A stretch of DNA of 64,000 nt from Pedobacter westerhofensis (GTDB lineage: Bacteria; Bacteroidota; Bacteroidia; Sphingobacteriales; Sphingobacteriaceae): NCBI RefSeq assembly GCF_900182595.1, contig NZ_FXTN01000007.1, positions 186,001 through 250,000 on the forward strand, given 5' to 3'. Shown here one piece after another: positions 35,817 through 45,024 of this stretch. The notes beneath the pieces are model-generated. The model was not told the origin of the DNA. It was given only the letters and a program-made list of their open reading frames with translations, and made no database searches. Each line of letters opens with the position of its first letter. Position 1 is the first letter of the stretch. Position numbers and translations under genes: made by a program.

Positions 35817-38165
35817 ATGAAAATATCTTTACCGGTAATCGTGCTGTGCTGCTTCTTTTCCTGTGCTGTCATTGCCCAGAATCGTGGCAGGATCAGGGGA
35901 AGAGTAACTACTTCAGATCATCGCCCTGCTGTAAATCTTTCCGTTATGCTGAAAGGTACACCGCGGATCGCATTGTCAAATGACAATGGCGAATATGAAT
36001 TTGTTCATATAGAACCAGGAAATTATACCATTTGTATTACAGCAGTAGGATTGGTCTCACAGAGGAAAGAGATAATTGTAAACAGAAGGAAAACCACCAC
36101 CGTTGATTTTATCCTTTATGAAGACAGCCATCAGCTGCTCGAAGTTCAGGTCAGCGGCGGCAAGCCAAACAGGTTTGCAAAAAAGGAAACAGAATCTGTT
36201 GCACGCCTGCCGGTCAAAAACTTGGAAAACCCACAAGCTTACACAGTCGTTTCTAAAGAGCTTTTACGGGAGCAGGTGGTTACAGAATATAAAAGCGCTT
36301 TTAAAAATGTGCCCGGCGTAATTGCAACAACAGCTCCCAACGGCGGTAATTATATCAGGATCCGCGGCTACTATGCCGGAAGCTATTTACGAAATGGTTT
36401 GGCTGCCCAGCAATACCTGGGCCTTGACCCGGTGAATATTGAAAGGATCGAAGTGCTGAAAGGCCCTTCCGGTACCTTGTTCGGATCGAGCCTGATCAGC
36501 TTTGGCGGATTGGTGAACAGGGCAACAAAGACACCTTTTGAAGAGACAAAAGGAGAAGTGAGCTATGCGCTGGGCAATTTTGGGCTCAGCCGGCTCACCG
36601 CTGATGTGAATACAGCGCTTAACAAAGAAAAAACTGTGTTATTTAGGGTAAATGCGGCAACGCACCAGCAGCATAGCTTTCAGGATTATGGTTTTGAACG
36701 CAGTACATCCGCAGCGCCTTCGCTTTTATATAAAGTAAATTCGCGTCTCTCATTTTTGTTTGATGCAGAATTTTACAAAGTAAACAGGGTAACACCTATT
36801 TATCCCGTCTTTGGTGCGGCAGTTACTGTCAGAAATTTCAAAGACCTGAAACTTGATTACCGTAAATCTTTAACAACAGATGAGACCATGATCAGCCAGA
36901 ACAGCACCAATGTATTTACCAGGGCTGAGTATAAGATCACCGACAAATGGAAATCGCTTACACAGATTGCTTTTAGCAATGGCCGCTGGGACAATTACAG
37001 TGCGATCAATGCCTTTTGGCTAACTGACACCACCATTCGCAGGTCTGTGAACCTGCAGCGGCCCAGGAACTTTAACTCTGTAAATATCCAGCAGAACTTT
37101 AATGGTGATTTTCATACAGGAACGGTGAGGCACCGTCTGGTTGCCGGGCTTGATGCCTATCTGTTTAACACCACTTTCCAGAATTATAAAGCACTCGATT
37201 ACGATACGGTGAATGTACTCCGGAATACACCGGCCCTTTCCCTGACCAGTGTATATAATAAAATAGCCGCTGTGCCACCGATGACTTCAGCCCGGGCAGT
37301 ACAGGGACAATACGCACTATATGTATCTGATGTACTCAGTTTAAGCGACCGGCTGTATGCAATGCTCAGCGTAAGGGCCGACCGTTTTGTAAATAAAGGA
37401 ACTACCCTCAATGGTATTGCACCAACGGATAAATATAGTCAGAACTCCTTCTCGCCCAAGCTGGGACTGATTTACCAGCCGCTAAAAGAGAGGATCTCCA
37501 TTTTCGCCAATTATATGAACGGCTTTCAGAATATAGCGCCGGTCGCGCAGCCAAATAGCACAATAGCCTCATTTAAGCCACAACAGGCAAATCAATGGGA
37601 AGGAGGTGCCAAACTTGACTTGTTTGGAAATAAACTCAATGCTACGCTCAGCTATTACGATATCAGAGTTTCCAATCTCATCAGAACGGAGTCGGCCATC
37701 AGGGACGGATTTGCCGGACTATATAGTTTTCAGGATGGAGAACAGCGCAGTAAGGGGTATGAAGCTGATCTGATCGCCAACCCTGTCCCGGGCTTAAACC
37801 TGGTGCTCGGATATGGCCATAATCAAAATAAGTTGCTGAAGGCAACGGCCAATACCGGTAAGAATATTGCCTCGAGCCCATATGATATTGCAAACGGATG
37901 GGTCAGTTACAGGATTGTTAAAGGGGCTGCAACTGGTTTTGGAGCAGGTTTGGGTGCAAACTATGTAGGTAAATCATATTTTGATGCCGCAAACACATTT
38001 GTTCTTCCGGCGTACACCATGATAGACGCTACGATATTTTATGACCTCCCTAAATGGACACTATCTGCAAAAGTAAACAACATTACCAGCGAAAAGGCCT
38101 GGGACATGAATGGATCGCCATTTACGCCGGGCCAGTTTATCGGCAATATCGCTTTCAGGTTTTAA
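35817..38165 (+). CDS. TonB-dependent siderophore receptor
   Basis: A 782-residue outer-membrane receptor for ferric siderophores. Order: signal peptide (ends AVIAQ), carboxypeptidase-regulatory-like domain (about 25-105, RIRGRVTTSDHRPAVNLSVML), plug (about 130-250, with IRIRGYYAGSYLRNG and IERIEVLKGPSGTLFG) and a 22-strand barrel ending in the aromatic residue of NIAFRF. The plug wording is that of the FhuE/FpvA group. A sigma gene pair lies 150 bases upstream. No siderophore synthesis genes are in the window. Confidence 0.92.
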   Translation: MKISLPVIVLCCFFSCAVIAQNRGRIRGRVTTSDHRPAVNLSVMLKGTPRIALSNDNGEYEFVHIEPGNYTICITAVGLVSQRKEIIVNRRKTTTVDFILYEDSHQLLEVQVSGGKPNRFAKKETESVARLPVKNLENPQAYTVVSKELLREQVVTEYKSAFKNVPGVIATTAPNGGNYIRIRGYYAGSYLRNGLAAQQYLGLDPVNIERIEVLKGPSGTLFGSSLISFGGLVNRATKTPFEETKGEVSYALGNFGLSRLTADVNTALNKEKTVLFRVNAATHQQHSFQDYGFERSTSAAPSLLYKVNSRLSFLFDAEFYKVNRVTPIYPVFGAAVTVRNFKDLKLDYRKSLTTDETMISQNSTNVFTRAEYKITDKWKSLTQIAFSNGRWDNYSAINAFWLTDTTIRRSVNLQRPRNFNSVNIQQNFNGDFHTGTVRHRLVAGLDAYLFNTTFQNYKALDYDTVNVLRNTPALSLTSVYNKIAAVPPMTSARAVQGQYALYVSDVLSLSDRLYAMLSVRADRFVNKGTTLNGIAPTDKYSQNSFSPKLGLIYQPLKERISIFANYMNGFQNIAPVAQPNSTIASFKPQQANQWEGGAKLDLFGNKLNATLSYYDIRVSNLIRTESAIRDGFAGLYSFQDGEQRSKGYEADLIANPVPGLNLVLGYGHNQNKLLKATANTGKNIASSPYDIANGWVSYRIVKGAATGFGAGLGANYVGKSYFDAANTFVLPAYTMIDATIFYDLPKWTLSAKVNNITSEKAWDMNGSPFTPGQFIGNIAFRF

Positions 38166-38179
38166 GAGGAAAATAAATA

Positions 38180-38593
38180 TTACTGACTGATCTGATCACC
38201 GCTGCCGGGTACATATCCAAGATCAGGCGTAAGCCAGTGCAGCAGCATAACCCTGGAGTAGCGGTAATTAAATGGCGAAAAAACGAGCACAGTAAGGAAC
38301 AACAGCCCTACATAATACCACAGATTATCGTAGATCAGTGGCAAGCCCAAAATATAAGCAGCAACGCTTACCGTAATCATTTCTGCTACATTCATAGCAT
38401 AGCTGATAAACATAGATACATAGAAGAAACCTGGTTCCCTTTCAAAGCGCAGGTTGCAGTGCGGGCAATATTCATTAGTCACCTGACCTTTGAAAGACAG
38501 GGAATACATCTTCCCGGAAAAGATATCGCCTTTTCTGCATCTTGGACATTTGCATTGGATTACGGCCTGTAGTTTTGTAATGGGAGGGTTCAT
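38180..38593 (-). CDS. DUF983 membrane protein
   Basis: A 137-residue protein of unknown function. It has a rubredoxin-like zinc site (CKCPRCRKG and YCPHCNLRF, two CxxC pairs) followed by two hydrophobic helices (FYVSMFISYAMNVAEMITVS and YYVGLLFLTVLVFSPF). This layout defines DUF983. It is convergent with the siderophore receptor gene, 14 bases apart. Confidence 0.87.
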   Translation of the reverse strand: MNPPITKLQAVIQCKCPRCRKGDIFSGKMYSLSFKGQVTNEYCPHCNLRFEREPGFFYVSMFISYAMNVAEMITVSVAAYILGLPLIYDNLWYYVGLLFLTVLVFSPFNYRYSRVMLLHWLTPDLGYVPGSGDQISQ

Positions 38594-38841
38594 ATATGTA
38601 AACTTAACTATTCATCACCATTACTACCATTAATTTTTGCTGAGTTCCGGTAATTATACGTTGAACAGTGTACGGGAGGCGTTTGTTTCATAAAAATTCT
38701 GGTGCCGTTTTTTCTCTCTGGCCTAAAGTTATTTCATTAATTTTCAGGATGATAGTCGGTTCTTCCTGTAAAGAACGCCGTTAATGATCAATTGGACGAA
38801 GGTTTTTTCTTAAAAACTTTACATCATTTAAGAAATAATGC

Positions 38842-38849
38842 TACATTTG
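38842..38849 (+). promoter_or_regulatory. -7 box of tRNA-Leu(CAG) promoter
   Basis: TACATTTG fits TAnnTTTG, 35 bases before the tRNA. The 290-base gap between the DUF983 gene and this tRNA otherwise shows nothing I can interpret. Confidence 0.45.
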
Positions 38850-38883
38850 TCGCCACGACAGGATGCTCTAAGTGTTTGTCAAT

Positions 38884-38967
38884 GCCCGGATGGCGAAATT
38901 GGTAAACGTTGCGGTCTCAGAAGCCGTTGGAGTAAGATCCTTGAGAGTTCGAGTCTCTCTTCGGGCA
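38884..38967 (+). tRNA. tRNA-Leu (anticodon CAG)
   Basis: An 84-base class II tRNA. The acceptor GCCCGGA (38884-38890) pairs with TTCGGGC (38960-38966), and the discriminator is A38967. Anticodon stem GCGGT/GCCGT (wobble at both ends) with loop CTCAGAA gives anticodon CAG. Confidence 0.93.
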
Positions 38968-38980
38968 CGTTAAGTGCATT

Positions 38981-39019
38981 AAACCGTCTAATATTTAAGA
39001 TATTAGGCGGTTTTTTTTT
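38981..39019 (+). terminator. Terminator after tRNA-Leu(CAG)
   Basis: AAACCGTCTAATAT pairs with ATATTAGGCGGTTT (one G-T), ending in nine T residues. Confidence 0.9.
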
Positions 39020-39203
39020 GATGGTGTCCATCAGGTTTCAGCAACTGGCTTAGGCCTGTAGACCCGGGGGAGCTATAATAAACAACATCTGTACGTAAAG
39101 TCAAATCTTTAGTTTCAGCCAATGTTTACCCTATATATTCTCTAATTTTATAAAAACCGCGGATCCAGCTGCCGGTTAAGTATAAAATAAACGAAATTAT
39201 AAC

Positions 39204-40217
39204 ATGGCCGGAATTACATATTCAGTATTAGATTTAGCAACAGTAGTTGCAGGCAAAACGCCTGAAGATACCTTTCGTCACAGTCTCGAACTGGCTCAGT
39301 ATGCAGAAGAACTGGGATATAAAAGATATTGGCTGGCAGAACACCACAATATGATCAGTGTAGCAAGTTCCGCTACATCTGTGCTGATCGGATACATTGC
39401 AGGCGGAACAAAAACAATCAGGGTAGGATCAGGCGGGATTATGCTTCCCAACCATTCTCCGCTGGTTATTGCAGAACAGTTTGGAACCCTGGCTTCCTTA
39501 TATCCCGGGAGGATAGACCTTGGCCTTGGCAGGGCACCCGGTACAGATCAGGTTACAGCTATGGCCATCAGGGGAAGCCGCTTTAATGCCGCGCATGATT
39601 TCCCCGAGGATGTAGAGCAGTTAAAAACTTATTTTTCAGATGATAACGCAAGCAGTCAGGTACGTGCCATACCCGGCGAAGGACTGGATATCCCGATCTG
39701 GATATTAGGCTCCAGCACGGATAGCGCAAGGCTTGCCGCAGAAAAAGGGCTTCCTTATGCCTTTGCAAGCCACTTTGCGCCGGCACAATTTTTAACGGCG
39801 ATCAACATCTATCGTCAGAACTTTAAACCTTCGGCTACGCTGCAGAAACCTTACGTGATTTCTTGTGTCAATGTAGTTGCTGCGGATACAGATGCTGAAG
39901 CAAACAGGCTGGTTACTTCTTTACTGCAATTCTTTATGGGTGTAGTTACCGGAAGGCGCCGGCTCTTACAGCCGCCGGTAGATAGTATGGATGATATCTG
40001 GAATGCACAGGAGGCCGAAGCCGTAGGGCAGATGCTCGGCTGCTCATTTATTGGCAGCCCTGAAACCATCCGCGAAGACCTGCAGTCTTTTATGGAGCAG
40101 ACAAAAGTAGATGAGCTTATGGTGACTTCGCATATTTATGATCACCAGGCCAGGCTGCACTCTTATGAAATTTTTGCTGACGTGATCAAAAAAGTTAGCG
40201 TACCGGTCCTGAACTAA
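39204..40217 (+). CDS. LLM-class flavin-dependent oxidoreductase
   Basis: A luciferase-like monooxygenase family protein of 337 residues. The N-terminal [19 protein letters not shown] and the segment [12 protein letters not shown] are typical of the MsnO8-type subgroup. Further signatures are [22 protein letters not shown] and [13 protein letters not shown]. It uses reduced flavin; the substrate is unknown. It is followed by an aldo/keto reductase gene 75 bases downstream. Confidence 0.88.
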   Translation: MAGITYSVLDLATVVAGKTPEDTFRHSLELAQYAEELGYKRYWLAEHHNMISVASSATSVLIGYIAGGTKTIRVGSGGIMLPNHSPLVIAEQFGTLASLYPGRIDLGLGRAPGTDQVTAMAIRGSRFNAAHDFPEDVEQLKTYFSDDNASSQVRAIPGEGLDIPIWILGSSTDSARLAAEKGLPYAFASHFAPAQFLTAINIYRQNFKPSATLQKPYVISCVNVVAADTDAEANRLVTSLLQFFMGVVTGRRRLLQPPVDSMDDIWNAQEAEAVGQMLGCSFIGSPETIREDLQSFMEQTKVDELMVTSHIYDHQARLHSYEIFADVIKKVSVPVLN

Positions 40218-40262
40218 CCGGTTGCTAAACAATGAACTACCGGTCGGGCCTGAACTACCCGG
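40210..40262 (+). repeat. Three imperfect direct repeats at gene end
   Basis: The string TGAACTA-CCGG occurs at 40210-40221 (spanning the stop codon of the upstream gene), 40233-40243 and 40251-40262, with small differences. It looks like a local duplication of the gene end; the GC-rich CCGG parts may also pair. Confidence 0.5.
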
Positions 40263-40292
40263 CCGGAATAAACCTTACTAAATTTATATAGA

Positions 40293-41324
40293 ATGGAATA
40301 CAGACAATTAGGCGCATCGGGCCTTAAGGTACCCGTATTGAGTTTTGGTACCGCAACTTTTGGAGGTGGAAATGAGTTTTTTAAAGCCTGGGGCGAAACA
40401 CAACTGGATGAGGCAAAACGTTTGGTAAATATTAGCCTGGATGCCGGCGTAACCTTATTTGATACGGCAAATGTATATTCGCGCGGTACAGCTGAAGAGA
40501 TCCTGGGCCAGGCACTGGAGGGAATCCGTAACCAGGTACTGATCTCAACTAAAGCTACTTTTAAAATGGGCGACGGCCCAAATGATTATGGATCTTCCCG
40601 CCTGCAGCTGATCAAGCAATGTGAAGACAGCCTGAAAAGACTGAAAACCGATCATATTGATATCTATCATATGCATGGTTTTGATGGGAATACTCCGGTG
40701 GAAGAAACATTGAAGACCCTCGACAACCTGATCCAAAGCGGTAAAGTGCGTTATATTGCCTGCTCAAATTTTTCAGGATGGCACCTGATGAAGTCGCTTT
40801 CTGCATCTGAAAAGTACGGATGGTCCAAATATATTGCCCACCAGGCCTACTATTCCCTGCTGGACAGGGAGTTCGAATGGGAACTGATGCCACTTGGCGT
40901 AGACCAGAATATAGGCACTATTGTATGGAGCCCTTTGTCATCAGGAAAGCTCTCCGGAAAATACAGGCGTAACCAGCCTCGTCCGGCCGACAGCCGCGAC
41001 CAGAAAGGCGGTCATCACGGACCTGCTTTAAATGAAGAACGTTTGTATACTATTGTAGATGCGCTCGACGAGGTTGCAGAAGAAACAGGAAAAAGCATCG
41101 CACAGGTTTCGATCAACTGGCTATTGCAGCGCCCCACAGTTTCAAATATTATCATTGGTGCAAGAAACGAAGAGCAGCTGGTACACAACCTTGAAGCGGT
41201 AGGATGGAACCTCAGCACAGCACAGGTGAAAAAACTTGATGAAGCAAGTGCTTCTGAACCAGTTTATCCTTATTGGCACCAGAGACAGGATACCGTCCTC
41301 AATCCGGTACCGGAATTATACTAA
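40293..41324 (+). CDS. Aldo/keto reductase
   Basis: A NADPH-dependent reductase of 343 residues, of the YghZ/Kv-beta-like group. The catalytic tetrad is visible: Asp and Tyr in TLFDTANVYSRG, Lys in STKATF and His in IYHMHGFD. The cofactor motif GARNEEQL is present near the C-terminus. The stop codon TAA at 41322-41324 lies inside the first copy of a tandem terminator repeat. Confidence 0.9.
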   Translation: MEYRQLGASGLKVPVLSFGTATFGGGNEFFKAWGETQLDEAKRLVNISLDAGVTLFDTANVYSRGTAEEILGQALEGIRNQVLISTKATFKMGDGPNDYGSSRLQLIKQCEDSLKRLKTDHIDIYHMHGFDGNTPVEETLKTLDNLIQSGKVRYIACSNFSGWHLMKSLSASEKYGWSKYIAHQAYYSLLDREFEWELMPLGVDQNIGTIVWSPLSSGKLSGKYRRNQPRPADSRDQKGGHHGPALNEERLYTIVDALDEVAEETGKSIAQVSINWLLQRPTVSNIIIGARNEEQLVHNLEAVGWNLSTAQVKKLDEASASEPVYPYWHQRQDTVLNPVPELY

Positions 41325-41530
41325 GGCAAATCAAAATAAACAGACAGGTTGCCGCCCCGGCATTGCTGTCTGTTTATTTTCTTTTTTTTTCTAAGGCAAA
41401 TCAAAATAAACAGACAGGTTGCCGCCCCGGCATTGCTGTCTGTTTACTTCCTTTTTTTTTCTAAGGCAAATCAAAATAAGCAGACAGGTTGCCGCCCTGG
41501 CATTGCTGTCTGCTTACTTCCTTTTTTTTT
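41321..41530 (+). repeat. Three tandem 70-base repeats, each a terminator hairpin
   Basis: Copies at 41321-41390, 41391-41460 and 41461-41530 have an exact period of 70. Each begins CTAAGGCAAATC and contains a stem AAACAGACAG/CTGTCTGTTT around a GC-rich loop, followed by a run of eight or nine T residues. Copy 1 includes the stop codon of the aldo/keto reductase. In copy 3 the stem pair A-T has become G-C on both sides (AAGCAGACAG with CTGTCTGCTT). Confidence 0.93.
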
Positions 41531-41560
41531 CTTAAATTAGCCTGAACTAAATATAAACTT

Positions 41561-41992
41561 ATGAGATACATTTCAATGTTATTGTTGTTTACGGCGATAT
41601 CTTTTACTGGTTTTGCACAAAATAAAGACGCTATTTTGGGGCAGTGGATCAATTCTACCGGTGAAGCGCATGTAGAGATTTTTAAAAAGGGTGTAAAGTA
41701 TTACGGTAAGATCGTCTGGTTAAAAACAGAGAAAGACGAAAAAGGAATTGTGAAAACGGATTTAAAAAATCCTGATGCCCGTTTGCGCAGCAAGCCAATC
41801 TTAGGCATGGAAATTTTAAAGGATTTTGTATATGACGATGGCAAATGGACGGAGGGTAAAATATATGACCCTAAGTCGGGGAAAACTTATAGTTGTAATA
41901 TGAATATTAAGGACAATGAAGAATTAAATATGAGGGGTTACGTGGGCATTTCATTAATTGGAAGATCTGAAGTTTGGAAGAGGGTTAAATAA
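41561..41992 (+). CDS. DUF2147 family protein, secreted
   Basis: A 143-residue protein with a signal peptide (ends TGFAQN). The DUF2147 pattern is clear: ILGQWINSTGEAHVEIFK, YYGKIVWLK, LGMEILKDFVYDDGKWTEG and IYDPKSGKTYSCNM, ending in GYVGISLIGRSEVWKR. The family is a lipocalin-like envelope protein of unknown role. Its stop overlaps the next start by one base (TAATG). Confidence 0.9.
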   Translation: MRYISMLLLFTAISFTGFAQNKDAILGQWINSTGEAHVEIFKKGVKYYGKIVWLKTEKDEKGIVKTDLKNPDARLRSKPILGMEILKDFVYDDGKWTEGKIYDPKSGKTYSCNMNIKDNEELNMRGYVGISLIGRSEVWKRVK

Positions 41993-43014
41993 TGAGGATC
42001 ATCCTTTTTTTAGTGCTGTTCTTTCCTCTTTCCGGTTTTGCACAAACCTATGAACTGGGATCTTTAACTACGGCGGCCAATACCAGTATCAGGGGTATCT
42101 CAGTTGTTTCTGACAGCATCGCCTGGGTAAGCGGAAGCAATGGTGCTGTTGGCAGAACTACAGACGGAGGGAAAAAATGGAAGTGGACCAGGCCTAAGGG
42201 CTATGAGAAGCTCGACTTCCGTGATATTGAAGCCTTTGATGACAATCGTGCGGTGATCGTAAATGCAGGTTCTCCGGCATATATCCTGAGTACCGAAGAT
42301 GGCGGGAAAAGCTGGACAGAGAATTATAAAAATGCCGATTCAGCAATATTCCTGGATGGCATGGATTTCTGGGACGAAAAAAATGGGATCATCTTTGGCG
42401 ATCCCATTCAAAACCATCTGCAGCTTTTGATCACCAATGATGGCGGGCATACCTGGAAAGAATCAAGCCAGGCATTGAAACTGCAGACAGCCAGTGGCGA
42501 AGCCGGTTTTGCGGCCAGCGGAACTACAATCAAGACCCTGCCCGGCGGTAAAGTATGGATTGCCACAGGTGGTACCAAATCGAATATCTATACTTCTGAC
42601 GACTTTGGGCAGAACTGGCGCAGATACGACTGCCCCATCCTGCAGGGACAGAACAGTACAGGTGTATTTTCTATGGATTTTTATGATGCCGGTCAGGGTA
42701 TTGTAGTGGGGGGCGACTATCTGAAGGATAAAGAAAATACAAATAATATATTGCTGACCAGAGACGGCGGAAAATCCTGGAACAAACCCTCACGCCCTGT
42801 TTTTGGGTACCGCTCAGGAGTGATCTGGTATGATGCGAAGAACTGCTTCGCCACTGGTACTTCCGGAACTGATGTTTCAAGGGATGGCGGACAAAACTGG
42901 TACCATATTTCGGACGAGAGCTTCAACGCGATCAAAAAAGCAAAGAAGGGCAGCCTGGTACTGCTGGCAGGAAATAAGGGACTGATCTATTCATTCAAAG
43001 TAAAATTCAATTAA
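41992..43014 (+). CDS. YCF48-like/BNR-repeat propeller protein, secreted
   Basis: A 340-residue protein with a signal peptide (ends GFAQT). Repeated sialidase-type BNR blocks (TTDGGKKW, STEDGGKSW, TNDGGHTW, SDDFGQNW, RDGGKSW, RDGGQNW) make a beta-propeller of the YCF48/photosystem-assembly-factor-like kind. No catalytic residues of sialidases are evident. The role is unknown; such proteins often bind other proteins at the cell surface. Translationally coupled to DUF2147. Confidence 0.87.
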   Translation: MRIILFLVLFFPLSGFAQTYELGSLTTAANTSIRGISVVSDSIAWVSGSNGAVGRTTDGGKKWKWTRPKGYEKLDFRDIEAFDDNRAVIVNAGSPAYILSTEDGGKSWTENYKNADSAIFLDGMDFWDEKNGIIFGDPIQNHLQLLITNDGGHTWKESSQALKLQTASGEAGFAASGTTIKTLPGGKVWIATGGTKSNIYTSDDFGQNWRRYDCPILQGQNSTGVFSMDFYDAGQGIVVGGDYLKDKENTNNILLTRDGGKSWNKPSRPVFGYRSGVIWYDAKNCFATGTSGTDVSRDGGQNWYHISDESFNAIKKAKKGSLVLLAGNKGLIYSFKVKFN

Positions 43015-43018
43015 GCAG

Positions 43019-43327
43019 ATGACCATATCAAAGCCAACGATCAGTATAGAATATTGCCCTAAATGCGGATGGATGCTCCGCTCTGCCTATATGGCCCAGG
43101 AGCTGCTTACCACCTTTACTGATGAACTTCATGGCGTAATGTTGCAGCCCAGTGAAACTGGCGGTACTTTTATCGTCCGCATTAACGGAGAAACCGTTTT
43201 CGACAGGAAAGATAAAGGGCGTTTCCCCGAGATCAAGGAACTTAAACAGATCGTCCGCGATGTGGTAAGCCCCGAGAAAAGCCTCGGGCATTCTGATAAA
43301 GCCGGGCATTCCGGTGAAACTACCTAA
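43019..43327 (+). CDS. SelT/SelW/SelH (Rdx) family redox protein
   Basis: A small thioredoxin-like protein of 102 residues. The redox motif is CPKC at residues 13-16; in selenoprotein members the second Cys position is taken by selenocysteine. The middle GGTFIVRINGETVFDRKDKGRFPEIKELKQ (positions about 48-77) is the family signature. It starts four bases after the BNR gene and overlaps the convergent M28 peptidase gene by eight bases. Confidence 0.87.
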   Translation: MTISKPTISIEYCPKCGWMLRSAYMAQELLTTFTDELHGVMLQPSETGGTFIVRINGETVFDRKDKGRFPEIKELKQIVRDVVSPEKSLGHSDKAGHSGETT

Positions 43328-44954
43328 ATATATCCCCCTTATTCCAAAAAGGCCTTGCGGCTTCCTGCGCAACCAGATATCCTATCAGGAAATTTAACTG
43401 TGCATACTTTTTTCCGGCTTCAAAATCAAACGTCCCATTGATATCGTCCTGGGGCTTATGGTAGTATTTTGCACGCCATACTGCTACAGTCTCGTTCAGG
43501 TTGTTTTTGCCATCCGGTGTTTTGCTGCCATATTTGATATGCAGCGCAGGTACTCCCGCCAATACAAAACTATACTGATCGCTCCTGGTAAAACGTGCCT
43601 GCTGTGGCTCCGGGTCTGGTTCTACACTTAATCCGAGATACGCTGCGGCTTCATTTACCTGTTTGCTCAGGGATGAATGCTCCGCCCCTAAAGCCGTGAT
43701 AGAAAGCAGGGGCGCAATAATCGTAGGCATATCTGTATTTACATCTGCCACCATGCTCTTTGCAGGTACAGTGGGGTGTGATGCAAAATAAGCTGAGCCA
43801 AGTGTGCCCATTTCTTCTCCGGTAACCATCACAATTAAAACGGAGCGTTTAGGTTTTACCTTAAGGTCTTTATAGATACCGGCGATTTCCAGTAAGCTGG
43901 CCACGCCAGAGGCATTGTCGTGCGCTCCGTTGTACAAAGAATCACCTGCTACGGGTTTGCCGATACCCAGATGGTCAAGATGCGCACTATGTACCACATA
44001 TTCTTTCCGCAAAACGGGGTCAGATCCTGTAATTTTTCCTACGATATTATAACTGACGATATCCTTATAAGTAGTTGTGAACGATACATTGATTACCTGA
44101 GGAATCTGAAAGGAATTTGGTTCACCGCCTTTGAGTTGCCGGATTACTGCTGTAAGGGATTTTCCTGCTGATTCAAAGAAAGAATTGAGCACCTCATACC
44201 TCAGCAGCGCCAGGAATCCGATTTGGCTGGAAAAGTAACTTTGTGATATCACAACTTTTCCCATTCCATCGATCACACTATATACCCCACTGCTAAAGTC
44301 TGGCAGTGTGCTGATCTGACTATCAGGGTTGCCAATGACTATGCCTGTGGCACCATGGGCAGCCGCTACTTTGAGCAACATACGGGTGTTCATTACATGG
44401 GCAGCTACTGAGGAAGGAAATTTTTCAGGGGCACCGCGCATGATCACTACGGTTTTTCCTTTCACATCTATACCCTGATAATCATCGTACCCCAAACCAG
44501 GCTCACTGATGCCATAGCCAGCAAATACCAGGCCTGAAGACTGTTTAATGGCAGGCTGCGAAGGGTTGGGGTAAACGGAATAACTATCTTTGCCAGCAGT
44601 AGTGCTCTGATTAAGCTGGCCGCCACTTAACGACAATACTGCATCATGCACAAAGGCACGGCGAAGGTTCACTTTCTGCAGCCAGCTGCCATTTTCGCCG
44701 GAAGGCTGTACCGATAATGATTTTAAACGGGCGGTCACATAATCCACTGCCATCTGATAACCCTCCGTGCCGGGCATACGGCCTTTCAGTTTGTCATCTG
44801 CAAGGTAGGTAATATCAGCTTTGATCTGATCAGGCTGCACCTGGCCCATAGCTTCTTTCACATTCCCGCTCAAGATGATTTGCTGAGCGAATGTGCTATT
44901 AAAGGCTATCAGGGCTGTTACAGATAAAAAGACTGTTCTCTTGAAGGATTTCAT
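43320..44954 (-). CDS. M28 family zinc peptidase
   Basis: A secreted aminopeptidase of 544 residues with a signal peptide (ends TFAQ) and a PA-domain insert (around residues 150-260). The zinc site is visible: HSAHLDHLG, GAHDNASGVASL, the catalytic Glu in VTGEEMGTLGS and ADVNTDMP. A C-terminal YHKPQDD supplies the last His ligand. The family removes N-terminal residues from peptides. Neighbouring minus-strand genes encode other envelope hydrolases. Confidence 0.9.
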   Translation of the reverse strand: MKSFKRTVFLSVTALIAFNSTFAQQIILSGNVKEAMGQVQPDQIKADITYLADDKLKGRMPGTEGYQMAVDYVTARLKSLSVQPSGENGSWLQKVNLRRAFVHDAVLSLSGGQLNQSTTAGKDSYSVYPNPSQPAIKQSSGLVFAGYGISEPGLGYDDYQGIDVKGKTVVIMRGAPEKFPSSVAAHVMNTRMLLKVAAAHGATGIVIGNPDSQISTLPDFSSGVYSVIDGMGKVVISQSYFSSQIGFLALLRYEVLNSFFESAGKSLTAVIRQLKGGEPNSFQIPQVINVSFTTTYKDIVSYNIVGKITGSDPVLRKEYVVHSAHLDHLGIGKPVAGDSLYNGAHDNASGVASLLEIAGIYKDLKVKPKRSVLIVMVTGEEMGTLGSAYFASHPTVPAKSMVADVNTDMPTIIAPLLSITALGAEHSSLSKQVNEAAAYLGLSVEPDPEPQQARFTRSDQYSFVLAGVPALHIKYGSKTPDGKNNLNETVAVWRAKYYHKPQDDINGTFDFEAGKKYAQLNFLIGYLVAQEAARPFWNKGDIFR

Positions 44955-45024
44955 GGGGCAGGGATTTGTAAGTGTTACAATTTACAAATTATTCATAAAA
45001 CATACCACAAAGTTCCTGAGCTTG

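Noticed and set aside
41321..41530. CRISPR-like array
   Set aside because: Units are directly adjacent with no unique spacers and no cas genes are near; each unit is a terminator.
41273..41540. Overlapping 63-residue open frames in the repeat array
   Set aside because: They are an effect of the 70-base repeat being open in several frames; the hairpin and T runs explain the sequence better than coding.
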